The notes under the pieces are model-generated. The model was not told the origin of the DNA. It saw only the letters and a program-made list of their open reading frames with translations, and made no database searches. A DNA stretch of 64,000 nucleotides from Winogradskyella wandonensis. GTDB lineage: Bacteria; Bacteroidota; Bacteroidia; Flavobacteriales; Flavobacteriaceae. Of the stretch, positions 24,840-32,114 are shown piece by piece. The position numbers and the translations under genes were made by a program. Where the stretch lies: positions 310,001-374,000 of the forward strand of contig NZ_SMGI01000001.1 in the NCBI RefSeq assembly GCF_004346845.1. Reading direction: 5' to 3'. Every line of letters starts with the position of its first letter. The stretch's first letter is position 1.

Positions 24840-24902
24840 TTTAGTTGTTTAGCTGTTAAGTCGTTTAGTTGTTAAGATGTTTAGGTGTTAGTTGTTTAGG
24901 TG
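24840..24902. repeat. Octamer array TTTAGnTG (8 units)
   Basis: Consecutive units TTTAGTTG, TTTAGCTG, TTAAGTCG, TTTAGTTG, TTAAGATG, TTTAGGTG, TTAGTTG (7 bp), TTTAGGTG keep an 8-bp register with one 7-bp slip. Confidence 0.85.
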
Positions 24903-24985
24903 TTTCTCGGTAGTAACTAAGACAAAAATGAATCGATTTGTCACGCTGAGCTTGTCGAAGCGGTTTGGAGGTTTTAAAGAGTAAA
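24902..24985. repeat. Long dispersed repeat, copy 1 (pairs with 30712-30795)
   Basis: GTTTCTCGGTAGTAACTAAG, then CACGCTGAGCTTGTCGAAGC, closely matches the stretch at 30712-30795 over roughly 80 bp with scattered substitutions. Confidence 0.75.
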
Positions 24986-25120
24986 TGGAAAGGACTTTTT
25001 TTTGACACGAATTTCACGAATTTCACAAAGCGAAGATTGTTTATTTGTTAAGCTGTTTAGTTTCTTGGTATTGTGTTTTGTTGTTTTAATTCGGTTTCGA
25101 CAGGCTCAACTTGACATGGG

Positions 25121-25191
25121 TTTAGATGTTTAGATGTTTAGTTGTTAAGTCGTTTAGTTGTTTAGCTGATAAGTTGTTTAGTTGTTTGGTG
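25121..25191. repeat. Octamer array TTTAGnTG (9 units)
   Basis: TTTAGATG twice, TTTAGTTG, TTAAGTCG, TTTAGTTG, TTTAGCTG, ATAAGTTG, TTTAGTTG, then TTTGGTG, all in register. Confidence 0.85.
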
Positions 25192-25244
25192 TTGGCTTTT
25201 GTAATAGACTTAAGTTTTATGCTTTCAACTTCTAGTGCCAATAA

Positions 25245-25275
25245 TTTTGTTATTCCTAACGTTCGATTATATTTG
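25245..25275 (+). promoter_or_regulatory. Promoter for wza-wzc
   Basis: TTTTG (25245-25249), 18-bp spacer, TATATTTG (25268-25275). This is an excellent match to the Bacteroidota TTTG / TAnnTTTG promoter, ending 19 bp before the wza ATG. Confidence 0.7.
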
Positions 25276-25294
25276 TGAGTAAACCTATTTATCT

Positions 25295-26089
25295 ATGATT
25301 CGGTATTTATTGGCCATTTGTTTTTTGGGTCTTTTGTTTTGTACGTCTTGTGTCCCTCAAAAAGATATTATTTACTTACAAGATAAGGGGAATTCTAATG
25401 ATACGATTCCGAGTTTGGTTGAACAGCAGAAACCTTATCGCGTTCAGATCAATGATATTTTAAATATACGTATCAAGGTTTTGGACCAAGACGATGCCAC
25501 AATTTTTAATCCTACAGGCGAAGGCGATTTACAGGCAAGCCCACAGGAGCGTGCGTATTTTGATGGTTTTACGGTGGATTTAAGAGGTAATATTCGTGTG
25601 CCACAACTTGGTGAATTCTTAGTCTTAAATCTAACAAATCGTGAGATAGAAGAGCTTATAAAAACGCGCTTGTTAGAAAAAGAGTTTAATGAGTTTGCAC
25701 AAATTTTTGTCACCGTAAAATTAGCAGGACTTCGCTATACGACTTTAGGTGAAATAGGTAGAACAGGGTCGCAAGTTATTTTTCAAGAGCGTGCAACCAT
25801 TTTAGAAGCCATTGCCAATGCTGGCGACATTCCTATAGAGGGTAATCGAAAAGCAGTAAGGATTCTTAGGCAGTATCCACACGGCCAAGAGATTCATCGT
25901 TTAGACTTAACTGATGTAAGCGTTATGAAATCACCTTATTACTATATACAGCCTAATGATGTAATTATAGTAGATCCGTTAGTTCAAAAATCCCTCGGAA
26001 CAGGTACTAATGGTATACAAACATTTACAACGATATTAAGCATAGTCACCGTAGTGACTAGTACCATTTTATTGATAGATAGACTTTAA
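25295..26089 (+). CDS. Polysaccharide export outer-membrane lipoprotein, Wza-like
   Basis: 264 aa. The lipoprotein signal peptide ends at Cys19 (LLFCTSC lipobox), so the mature protein is lipid-anchored. It contains the poly_export domain (about 45-140, from YRVQINDILNIRI) and a SLBB-like segment (TTLGEIGRTGSQVIFQERATILEAIANAGD, two strings around 150-180). A C-terminal hydrophobic helix (FTTILSIVTVVTSTILLID) is in the position expected for the outer-membrane span. It is shorter than E. coli Wza (379 aa), as I recall is common in Bacteroidota. It should form the outer-membrane polysaccharide channel, with the kinase-type partner encoded 3 bp downstream. Confidence 0.92.
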   Translation: MIRYLLAICFLGLLFCTSCVPQKDIIYLQDKGNSNDTIPSLVEQQKPYRVQINDILNIRIKVLDQDDATIFNPTGEGDLQASPQERAYFDGFTVDLRGNIRVPQLGEFLVLNLTNREIEELIKTRLLEKEFNEFAQIFVTVKLAGLRYTTLGEIGRTGSQVIFQERATILEAIANAGDIPIEGNRKAVRILRQYPHGQEIHRLDLTDVSVMKSPYYYIQPNDVIIVDPLVQKSLGTGTNGIQTFTTILSIVTVVTSTILLIDRL

Positions 26090-26092
26090 CTT

Positions 26093-28573
26093 ATGGCTAA
26101 CTTAGATCAGGATATTGAGTTTGATGATTCTAGTGGACGATTGACTTTTGATTTTCAAGGGTTTTTATTTAAAATACTAAACAATTGGTACTACATCGCT
26201 ATATGTATAGGTGTCTTTTTAGCAATAGCACATTACAATAACGTAAGAAAACAGAACATTTATCTTTTAAATGCATTGGTTTCTGTAGAGAGCGAACAAA
26301 ATCCTTTTTTTACAACCAATACAAGTATTTCTTTTAATTGGGGTGGTGTTTCTGGGAAGTTAGGTAAAGTGATGACAACGCTAGCAACTCGCAGTCATAA
26401 TGAGCTTGTGGTGGATTCCCTTCAGTTTTACAAGCAATACCTAAGGCAAGGTAAATACCATTTGGAGGATATCTATAAAGCGTCTCCGTATGAGGTTATC
26501 ATCGATAAATCGCAACCTCAGTTATTAGGTATTCCTCTTGAATTAAAACATATTGATGCAACCCGTTTTAAACTTATTTGCGATTTTGAGGAGCGTCAAT
26601 CGGTATCAGGGCAGCGCTATTCAGACCGTTCTAGAGTTGGTATTACTGTGACTCCTGGTATTTTTGAGCAAACATTTGTTTATGGGGACTCAATACGCTT
26701 GCCCTTTTTCAACGCGGTGGTGCATAAGCGACAAGGTGCTACTCCTAAGACCAGTGAGCAGTATTTTGTACGGTTTCTTAATTTTGATGGTTTAGTATCG
26801 TCCTTTCAGAATAGTGTTAACGTTAATTTTTTTAAAGGCAGTTCTACGGTTTTATCCTTATCGCAATCTGGTACTAACAAGGCAAAAATTGTTGATTATT
26901 TAAATACCACTGTTGCTATTTTAAGAGAGACTGAGTTAAGAGCTAAAAATCTTTATGCTACCAACACTATTAAGTTTATAGATAGCACCCTGGGAACCGT
27001 AGATGATCGTCTCAAAGATGTGAATAAAGAGATGGATGATTTCAGGGCGTCTAACAAAGTTTTTAATGTTACTGAAGATATTTCTAACACCTCTCAGCGA
27101 CTTAAAGATTATGAGTCTCAACTTGAGACAGAACGCATAAAAATCAACTATCTAAATAGTTTAGAGTCATACCTTCAGAATAAGTCCGACTATACTAAAA
27201 TTGCTGCACCTACCTCTGTAGGTATTACCGAGAGTGGTCTTTTAAATAGTATTGGAAAGTTAACCGGATTTGCCATTGAACGCGAAAATCAAGCGAAAAC
27301 TGCACGTGAGGGTTCTATTTTATTAAAACGTTTAGATGCTCAAATTGACTCCGAAAAAAGTGTTGCCTTTGAGCTTATTAATGCCGCACGTCGTGGTATT
27401 AATTTACAGTTAAGTTCTATAAACAGTTCTATAGCAAAACTAGAGGCAGAGTTAAAAAAACTACCTAAAGAACAGCAGGAGTTTTTAAAAATACAGCGTC
27501 GCTTAAACATTAGTCAAAATGCCTACAACGTGTATCAGGCTAAACGTTCCGAGGCAGCAATAGTTAGAGCTGCTAATGTGTCTGATATTACTATGATAGA
27601 TGCTGCTAAGGATACTGGTAATAGACCTGTTGGCCCTAAAACTTCTTTAAATTACGTTATTGCATTATTGATAGGAACACTGTTGCCTATATTATTCATA
27701 TTTATTCGGTTTATCTTAGACTATACAATTAGCAATTCGGCAGATGTAGAGCGCTTAACCAAACTGCCAGTCATAGGACTTGTAGGGAAATATAACCACA
27801 AAAATAACTTGGTTGCTTTTGAAAAACCAAGGTCATCCGTAGCAGAAGCCTTTAGAGCTATTCGTTCTAGTTTGCAGTTTATTTACAAAAGCCAAAAAGA
27901 CACTGATGGCGCTAAGACCTTGATGTTTACGTCTTCTATTAGTGGTGAGGGAAAGACGTTTTGTTCTATTAATACAGCTACAGTTTATGCGCTTAGTGGT
28001 AAGAAAACTGTCTTGGTAGGGTTAGATTTACGAAAGCCTAAAATTTCAGAGGATTTTGAAGTCAAAAACGATAAAGGCGCTGTTAATTATTTGATTAACG
28101 ATAGTACCTTGGACGACATTACGCACCAAACGAAGATTCCTAACTTGGATTTAATTCTATCTGGGCCGATTCCTCCAAACCCTTCAGAACTTTTAATGAG
28201 TGAGCGTATGGCAGAATTAGTTAGAGCGCTAAAAGCTAAATACGATATGGTTATCCTGGACTCACCACCATTAGGTTTGGTGACGGACGCCTTAGAATTA
28301 GCGCAATATGCTGATGCTACCATTTTTATGGTACGTTTAAACTATACTAAAAAAGGGATGCTGTCTCTTATCAATTCCAAAGTTAAGAAAGGCGAACTTA
28401 AAAATGTTAACCTACTGCTTAACTTTTATAGGCATAAAAAAGGAGGTGGCTATGGCTATGGCTATGGCTATGGTTACGGTTATGGTTACGGTGCTTATGG
28501 CGATGCGTATCATGAGAATGAGAAGCGTGGCTTATGGCAACGATTTAAACGATTGTTTAAAGGGAAGCGGTAG
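26093..28573 (+). CDS. Polysaccharide co-polymerase / tyrosine autokinase, Wzc-like
   Basis: 826-aa inner-membrane protein. A Wzz-like N-terminus has the first helix at about 27-45 (NWYYIAICIGVFLAIAHY). A large periplasmic coiled-coil region follows (about 280-490, ending in the GNVR-type ELKKLPKEQQEFLKIQRRLN). The second helix is at about 520-540 (YVIALLIGTLLPILFIFIRF). The cytoplasmic BY-kinase has Walker A SSISGEGKT (near 615), Walker A' VLVGLDLRKPK (near 645) and Walker B MVILDSPP (near 720). The tail is a tyrosine cluster of GY dipeptides (about 785-800), the expected autophosphorylation site. It works with the upstream Wza to control export. Confidence 0.93.
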   Translation: MANLDQDIEFDDSSGRLTFDFQGFLFKILNNWYYIAICIGVFLAIAHYNNVRKQNIYLLNALVSVESEQNPFFTTNTSISFNWGGVSGKLGKVMTTLATRSHNELVVDSLQFYKQYLRQGKYHLEDIYKASPYEVIIDKSQPQLLGIPLELKHIDATRFKLICDFEERQSVSGQRYSDRSRVGITVTPGIFEQTFVYGDSIRLPFFNAVVHKRQGATPKTSEQYFVRFLNFDGLVSSFQNSVNVNFFKGSSTVLSLSQSGTNKAKIVDYLNTTVAILRETELRAKNLYATNTIKFIDSTLGTVDDRLKDVNKEMDDFRASNKVFNVTEDISNTSQRLKDYESQLETERIKINYLNSLESYLQNKSDYTKIAAPTSVGITESGLLNSIGKLTGFAIERENQAKTAREGSILLKRLDAQIDSEKSVAFELINAARRGINLQLSSINSSIAKLEAELKKLPKEQQEFLKIQRRLNISQNAYNVYQAKRSEAAIVRAANVSDITMIDAAKDTGNRPVGPKTSLNYVIALLIGTLLPILFIFIRFILDYTISNSADVERLTKLPVIGLVGKYNHKNNLVAFEKPRSSVAEAFRAIRSSLQFIYKSQKDTDGAKTLMFTSSISGEGKTFCSINTATVYALSGKKTVLVGLDLRKPKISEDFEVKNDKGAVNYLINDSTLDDITHQTKIPNLDLILSGPIPPNPSELLMSERMAELVRALKAKYDMVILDSPPLGLVTDALELAQYADATIFMVRLNYTKKGMLSLINSKVKKGELKNVNLLLNFYRHKKGGGYGYGYGYGYGYGYGAYGDAYHENEKRGLWQRFKRLFKGKR
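28447..28500 (+). repeat. Hexamer repeat GGCTAT/GGTTAC encoding the Wzc (GY)n tail
   Basis: About eight in-frame 6-bp units, several identical (GGCTAT), encode consecutive Gly-Tyr. Slippage would add or remove Tyr without a frameshift. Confidence 0.85.
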
Positions 28574-28584
28574 GTTTTAGTAAT

Positions 28585-28633
28585 CAGTAGGCAGTATTCA
28601 GTATTCAGTATTCAGTAGGTAGTAGGCAGTAAT
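28585..28633. repeat. Heptamer array CAGTATT/CAGTAGG (7 units)
   Basis: CAGTAGG, CAGTATT three times, CAGTAGG, TAGTAGG, CAGTAAT in strict 7-bp register, starting 12 bp after the wzc stop. Confidence 0.85.
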
Positions 28634-28867
28634 TAGTTCTTTAGCTGTTTGGTGTTTGTTGTTTCGATTTTTAGATTTTTAGCTGTTAAGTCGTTTAGTT
28701 GTTATTTGTTGTTTTGCTTCTCGATAGTTCTGCTGAGTTTGCCGAAGTACATTATGAGGCTAAGGTCGGAATGCTCGAAGTGACGGTGATTTAGGTGTTA
28801 GATTGTGGGTGTTAGTTACTTTGATACGAATTACACGAATTACACAAATCACACGAAGTGACGGTTG

Positions 28868-28991
28868 TTTAGTCGTTAAGTTATTTAGGTGTTAGGTGTT
28901 GGGTGTTGGTTGTTTCGATTTTTAGATTGTTAGATTTTTGGATTTTTTGATGTTCAGTCGTTAAGTCGTTTAGCTGTTCAGTTGTTATTTG
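28868..28991. repeat. Octamer array in block B
   Basis: TTTAGTCG, TTAAGTTA, TTTAGGTG, then 7-bp variants (TTAGGTG, TTGGGTG, TTGGTTG), ending TTCAGTCG, TTAAGTCG, TTTAGCTG, TTCAGTTG, TTATTTG. Confidence 0.75.
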
Positions 28992-29082
28992 TTGTTTTGC
29001 TTCTCGATAGTTCTGCTGAGCTTTCCGAAGTACATTTTGACGCTGCGGTAGGAATACTCGAAGTGACGGTTGTTTACATATA

Positions 29083-29124
29083 AAAAAAGCGATTACGTTC
29101 TATTGTGTTTGTAATCGCTTTTTT
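29083..29124 (-). terminator. Rho-independent terminator of the 248-aa gene
   Basis: AAAAAAGCGATTAC and GTAATCGCTTTTTT form a perfect 14-bp stem with a 14-nt loop and T-runs on both strands, about 20 bp beyond the stop at 29146. Confidence 0.85.
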
Positions 29125-29145
29125 ACTTTGCTAATGGTGTAGCTT

Positions 29146-29892
29146 TTATATGACCTCTAATAATTTTAAGGCATTAAATGCACCATTGTTTAATGGGTAT
29201 TGTGCACCATTTAATTCTTGGAAAAACGCTACTTTTAGAAAGTAAAAGGATAATCCAGAGCCTGTAGCTACCGCTGGTGTCAATGTTACTGTTTGCACCG
29301 TAGTATCTATTGGAATATTTACCGTATTACTTATTTCTAAGCTTTTTTCTCCAGTATCTAAATCTAGATTTAGCATCGCACCATAGAAGCTTACATGTGT
29401 AGCTCCTGTTGGTTTTGCAATTTGCTGGCTAGGATTTAGATTTACTAAGGTGATTACTCCAGTGGCTGTGTCTAGATTAATATCTGTAAATAAGATACTA
29501 TCTATAGTTGCTCTTAGATTAAATTCAAAATCCTTTAGCAGTTCCTTACCTGCTGTGGTTTGCAGTCCAATACTTGCTTGACGTTGCCCTCTTACTGAGG
29601 TGGTGTCTAGATTTTTTAGCTGAGTCATCACTTTTGTTACTCGACTTGTGACCTTGGCATCTTTTGCATCGAATAGTAATGGTGTGATGGCTTGTCGGAA
29701 CGTTTTGCCCGCTGAGGCACTGTATCCAAATTCGGCATTATTCTCCCGAGTTCTTGCAAATGCAGGGTCGTTTTTAATTCGGTTTTTAGATACGCCGCCT
29801 TTTTGGCGTACCAAGTAACCGTCTTCACTTTTGTAGAAGGTAATATCGTCTAGAGTTCCTTCAATTTTTAATAGGCTTTTTAACTTTGCCAT
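29146..29892 (-). CDS. Conserved protein of unknown function (248 aa)
   Basis: Soluble basic protein without a signal peptide. The N-terminus (LKIEGTLDDITFYKSEDGYL, then VSKNRIKNDPAFARTRENNA) is strongly patterned. I recall it as the hallmark of a flavobacterial family of hypothetical proteins. A Thr/Lys/Gln-rich middle follows, then a beta-rich C-terminal half (ATHVSFYGAMLNLDLDTGEK). The DPAFARTRENNAEFG string looks superficially like structural proteins of phage-like particles, but no other phage genes are near. It is isolated between repeat blocks, with its own terminator and a dyad-rich upstream region. Function is unknown. Confidence 0.7.
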   Translation of the reverse strand: MAKLKSLLKIEGTLDDITFYKSEDGYLVRQKGGVSKNRIKNDPAFARTRENNAEFGYSASAGKTFRQAITPLLFDAKDAKVTSRVTKVMTQLKNLDTTSVRGQRQASIGLQTTAGKELLKDFEFNLRATIDSILFTDINLDTATGVITLVNLNPSQQIAKPTGATHVSFYGAMLNLDLDTGEKSLEISNTVNIPIDTTVQTVTLTPAVATGSGLSFYFLKVAFFQELNGAQYPLNNGAFNALKLLEVI

Positions 29893-29908
29893 AATTCTAA
29901 ATTTTTAT

Positions 29909-29923
29909 GATAGCTAGGCTATC
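29909..29923. promoter_or_regulatory. Small inverted repeat GATAGC-TAG-GCTATC
   Basis: Perfect 6-bp arms with a 3-nt centre, 17 bp upstream of the start of the 248-aa gene; possible operator or leader hairpin. Confidence 0.4.
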
Positions 29924-29954
29924 GTTATACTTAATCTTTTGAATTTCTCACTTT

Positions 29955-29974
29955 ACTTAGTTCGCGACCTAAGT
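29955..29974. promoter_or_regulatory. 20-bp palindrome, candidate operator
   Basis: ACTTAGTTCGCGACCTAAGT equals its own reverse complement at 18 of 20 positions. It sits 63 bp upstream of the 248-aa gene, and the divergent neighbour encodes a helix-turn-helix-like protein that could bind it (inference). Confidence 0.45.
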
Positions 29975-30408
29975 CTTGCTTCATAATTCGATGATAAAAG
30001 TAGCTTGATGTATTATGGCATTTTGAAAAGTTATTGTTTTAGTACTTAATTCACGTGATTTTATTGGTTTTTAGTCGTTATTATCGATATCTATTATTTT
30101 TTAGTGCTTTTTGCTTTTTTTTAATGATTACTATTACATGATTATCTTTGTTTATATAGTATATATAGGGTATCTATGGCTTTAGTATAGGAATGTTTAG
30201 AGGCTTTTTATTAGTGTTTTTCTAACAAAGTCTTGAAAGGCCCATTTTTAAAAGAAAAATTGCAATAATCTAAAAATTAAATAATTGATAATCAATGATT
30301 TATATTTCACCTTAACAATTTAGTTGTTAATTAGTTGTTGAAATGTGGCAAGGGTTTTTTAGCTAAATCTCATAATTCATTATTAGTTTTGGGTTTTTAA
30401 GCTATAAC

Positions 30409-30618
30409 ATGCTGTATCCGTTGTTTTTACATACCAAAGATGTGATGATTACTCACCAAGTGAGTGAGGCTACCGCACGTGGTATTATTAAGGATATTAA
30501 TGCGCATTATAAGCTTCCAAAACGACCTTATGTTTCATTAAAGTGTTATTGTGAATATTACATGTTAGATAAAGCTGATGTCGTGGCCTGTTTAAATGCT
30601 GAGCTTAGAGCGTCATGA
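30409..30618 (+). CDS. Small helix-turn-helix-like protein (69 aa)
   Basis: The central segment KDVMITHQVSEATARGIIKD reads as a helix-turn-helix of the kind in small Bacteroidota DNA-binding proteins (pattern DVM.i..vS..TAR.iI..I). The C-terminus (YVSLKCYCEYYMLDKADVVA) forms a second helical unit with two cysteines. No other domain is present. It is isolated, with repeat block C starting right after the stop, and divergent from the 248-aa gene across a 516-bp region containing a palindrome. It is a candidate regulator of that gene; unproven. Confidence 0.55.
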   Translation: MLYPLFLHTKDVMITHQVSEATARGIIKDINAHYKLPKRPYVSLKCYCEYYMLDKADVVACLNAELRAS

Positions 30619-30633
30619 ATAGTCTTAGATTTT

Positions 30634-30713
30634 TTAGATGGTTGGATTGTTAGATTGCTGGATAACTAGATACTTAGATGACTAGATGTTTAGACAGTTA
30701 TATGGTTGGATTG
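30634..30713. repeat. Octamer array TTAGATGn (10 units in perfect register)
   Basis: TTAGATGG, TTGGATTG, TTAGATTG, CTGGATAA, CTAGATAC, TTAGATGA, CTAGATGT, TTAGACAG, TTATATGG, TTGGATTG: ten 8-bp units without a slip. Confidence 0.85.
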
Positions 30714-30795
30714 CTTCTCGGCAGTAACTAAGACAAAAAAGAATCAAATTGTTATGCTGAGCGTGTCGAAGCGGCTTGGTGATGTTAAACATTAA
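30712..30795. repeat. Long dispersed repeat, copy 2
   Basis: TGCTTCTCGGCAGTAACTAA, then ATGCTGAGCGTGTCGAAGCG: the diverged partner of 24902-24985. Confidence 0.75.
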
Positions 30796-31208
30796 ATTAA
30801 GATTAGTTGTTTGGACATGAATTTCATTAATAACACGAAAGGACGGATGTTAAGTTGTTCAGTCGTTTAGGCGTCAAGTTGTTTAGGTGTTTATCTATTG
30901 AGTGATGGATTCTATTTCCTTAGACACGAATTTCACGAAAGGACGGTTGTTTAGTTATTAGTAGTTAAGTTGTTTAGGCATTTAGTTGTTTAGATGTTCT
31001 AAATTGAGTGTTGGTTGTTGGGTGCTTCTCGATACAATTTGCTCGTACCTCACAAATCACTCGAAGCGACGATTGTTAAGCTGTTTAGCTGTTTGGTATT
31101 GGATTTCGTTATTTAATGTAGTTTCGGCCTAACTTACGACAAGGCAAGCAAGCTCAGCAGAACTATCGAAAACTTGTTAATTACCTGTTATAACTTCTTT
31201 AGCGTTGG

Positions 31209-31239
31209 TTTTGGAGCGTACATTAAATTAGTATATTAG
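31209..31239 (+). promoter_or_regulatory. Promoter of the polysaccharide operon
   Basis: TTTTG (31209-31213), 18-bp spacer, TATATTAG (31232-31239, one mismatch to TAnnTTTG). The spacing is identical to the wza promoter. It ends 20 bp before the wzm ATG. Confidence 0.5.
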
Positions 31240-31259
31240 CGACACAACCATGATTGTTG

Positions 31260-32105
31260 ATGGCCCTGGAATCACGCACTTATCAGAAAGAAAACAACAC
31301 AAATATTCTTAAGCTTTTAAAACAAAGCTTGTCAGATATTTACAGCTCACGATTTCTGGCCAGACAGTTGGCAGAACGTGATATTAAAGCCCAATACCGG
31401 CAATCGTATTTTGGTATTTTTTGGGCTTTTATAACACCATTAGCAACCGCATTAGTGTGGATTGTATTAAATAGTTCTGGTACGGTTAAATTATCGGATA
31501 CCGGCATTCCGTATCCCGTTTATGCATTCTCAGGAACGTTGATTTGGTCTATTATTGTAGCATCGATTAACTCGCCAATGCAGAGTACTAATGCCGCTAG
31601 AGGTATACTTACAAAGATTAATTTTCCTAAGGAGGCATTAATCGTATCTGGTATCTACAAGTTGTTATTTAATAGTGCCGTAAAAGTTCTCATTCTTTTA
31701 ATTTTCGTTTTTGTGTACGGTGTTGGTTTTCATTGGACACTTTTATTGGTGCCTTTGGCGCTATTTGCTGCTATTTTATTTGGTACGGTCATAGGCTTGT
31801 TAATTACACCCTTAGGCCTATTGTACAAAGACATTGGTAAACTCATTAGTTTTAGTATGCAGTTTTTAATGTACGCCACACCAGTCGTTTATGCCATACC
31901 TAAAGATGGTCTTATGAAAACGATTATGACTTGGAATCCTATAACACCTATAGTATTAACCACTAGAGATTTAATTGTGGGATTTCATCCAGAGCATATC
32001 ACGTATTTTATTAGTGTTACGCTTTTATGTTTACCATTATTAGCTATAGGTTTAGTATTTTATAGACTAGCCATACCTATCATCGTAGAGCGTTTAAGTG
32101 CCTAA
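31260..32105 (+). CDS. ABC transporter permease for O-antigen/capsule export, Wzm-like
   Basis: Inner-membrane permease of about 281 aa with six hydrophobic segments (for example LWSIIVASI, LLVPLALFAAILFGTVIGLL, ITYFISVTLLCLPLLAIGL). An amphipathic N-terminus ends in RDIKAQYRQSYFGIFWAF, the conserved ABC-2 polysaccharide-exporter entry. Together with the ATPase 9 bp downstream it should flip completed polysaccharide across the inner membrane. The ATG at 31260 is preferred; in-frame TTG codons at 31254 and 31257 would add two residues. It is the first gene of the 31-gene locus. Confidence 0.92.
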   Translation: MALESRTYQKENNTNILKLLKQSLSDIYSSRFLARQLAERDIKAQYRQSYFGIFWAFITPLATALVWIVLNSSGTVKLSDTGIPYPVYAFSGTLIWSIIVASINSPMQSTNAARGILTKINFPKEALIVSGIYKLLFNSAVKVLILLIFVFVYGVGFHWTLLLVPLALFAAILFGTVIGLLITPLGLLYKDIGKLISFSMQFLMYATPVVYAIPKDGLMKTIMTWNPITPIVLTTRDLIVGFHPEHITYFISVTLLCLPLLAIGLVFYRLAIPIIVERLSA

Positions 32106-32114
32106 AGTATAGCC

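Larger units (their letters stand above)
24660..25240. repeat. Repeat block A (gene-free stretch between uup and wza)
   Basis: This 635-bp gap has no credible ORF and is almost wholly repeats. In order: the heptamer array, a tandem expansion of GCTCAGTGTGAC elements (24767-24829), an octamer array (24840-24902), a long module also found at 30712-30795 (24902-24985), a GACACGAATTTCACGAA module (near 25002-25045), an inverted GCTCA element (25092-25115) and a second octamer array (25121-25191). The wza promoter follows. Confidence 0.8.
28574..29080. repeat. Repeat block B (gene-free stretch after wzc)
   Basis: The gap holds no ORF. It contains the heptamer array, mixed octamers (28632-28715), two copies of a module of about 93 bp (28699-28791 and 28981-29074, TTGCTTCTCGATAGTTCTGC), a TACGAATTACACGAATTACA module (28822-28860) and an octamer array (28868-28991). 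No recognisable terminator follows wzc. Confidence 0.8.
29893..30408. other. 516-bp AT-rich divergent intergenic region
   Basis: No ORF is supported. It separates the minus-strand 248-aa gene from the plus-strand 69-aa gene and lacks the octamer repeats of the neighbouring gaps. It holds two dyads near the left gene (listed separately) and a possible -7 box TAGTTTTG (30384-30391) before the right gene. The middle is featureless AT-rich sequence. Confidence 0.6.
30619..31205. repeat. Repeat block C (gene-free stretch before the polysaccharide operon)
   Basis: The 635-bp gap holds no ORF. Its elements are an octamer array (30634-30713), copy 2 of the long module (30712-30795), CACGAATTTCACGAAAGGACGG modules (30815-30849 and 30922-30949), shorter octamer arrays (30850-30889, 30950-30996, 31076-31098) and degenerate copies of the TGCTTCTCGATA..CTCGAAG element (31022-31066) and of the GCTCAGCAGAACTATCGA element (31156-31170). 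The operon promoter follows. Confidence 0.8.

Noticed and set aside
30340..30408. Full promoter for the 69-aa gene
   Set aside because: TAGTTTTG fits the -7 box but no TTTG box lies at the right distance, so only a mention is justified.
29146..30618. Remnant prophage or satellite island
   Set aside because: No integrase, portal, terminase, capsid or attachment repeats are seen; only a family-unknown protein and a small HTH-like protein.
24840..31098. Octamer arrays as CRISPR or as coding repeats
   Set aside because: Units are 8 bp without spacers, no cas genes are present, and an 8-bp period breaks any reading frame.
24660..31253. Insertion sequence or transposon explaining the repeat blocks
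   Set aside because: No transposase ORF, terminal inverted repeats or target-site duplications were seen; a trans-mobilised element remains possible and is raised as a finding.
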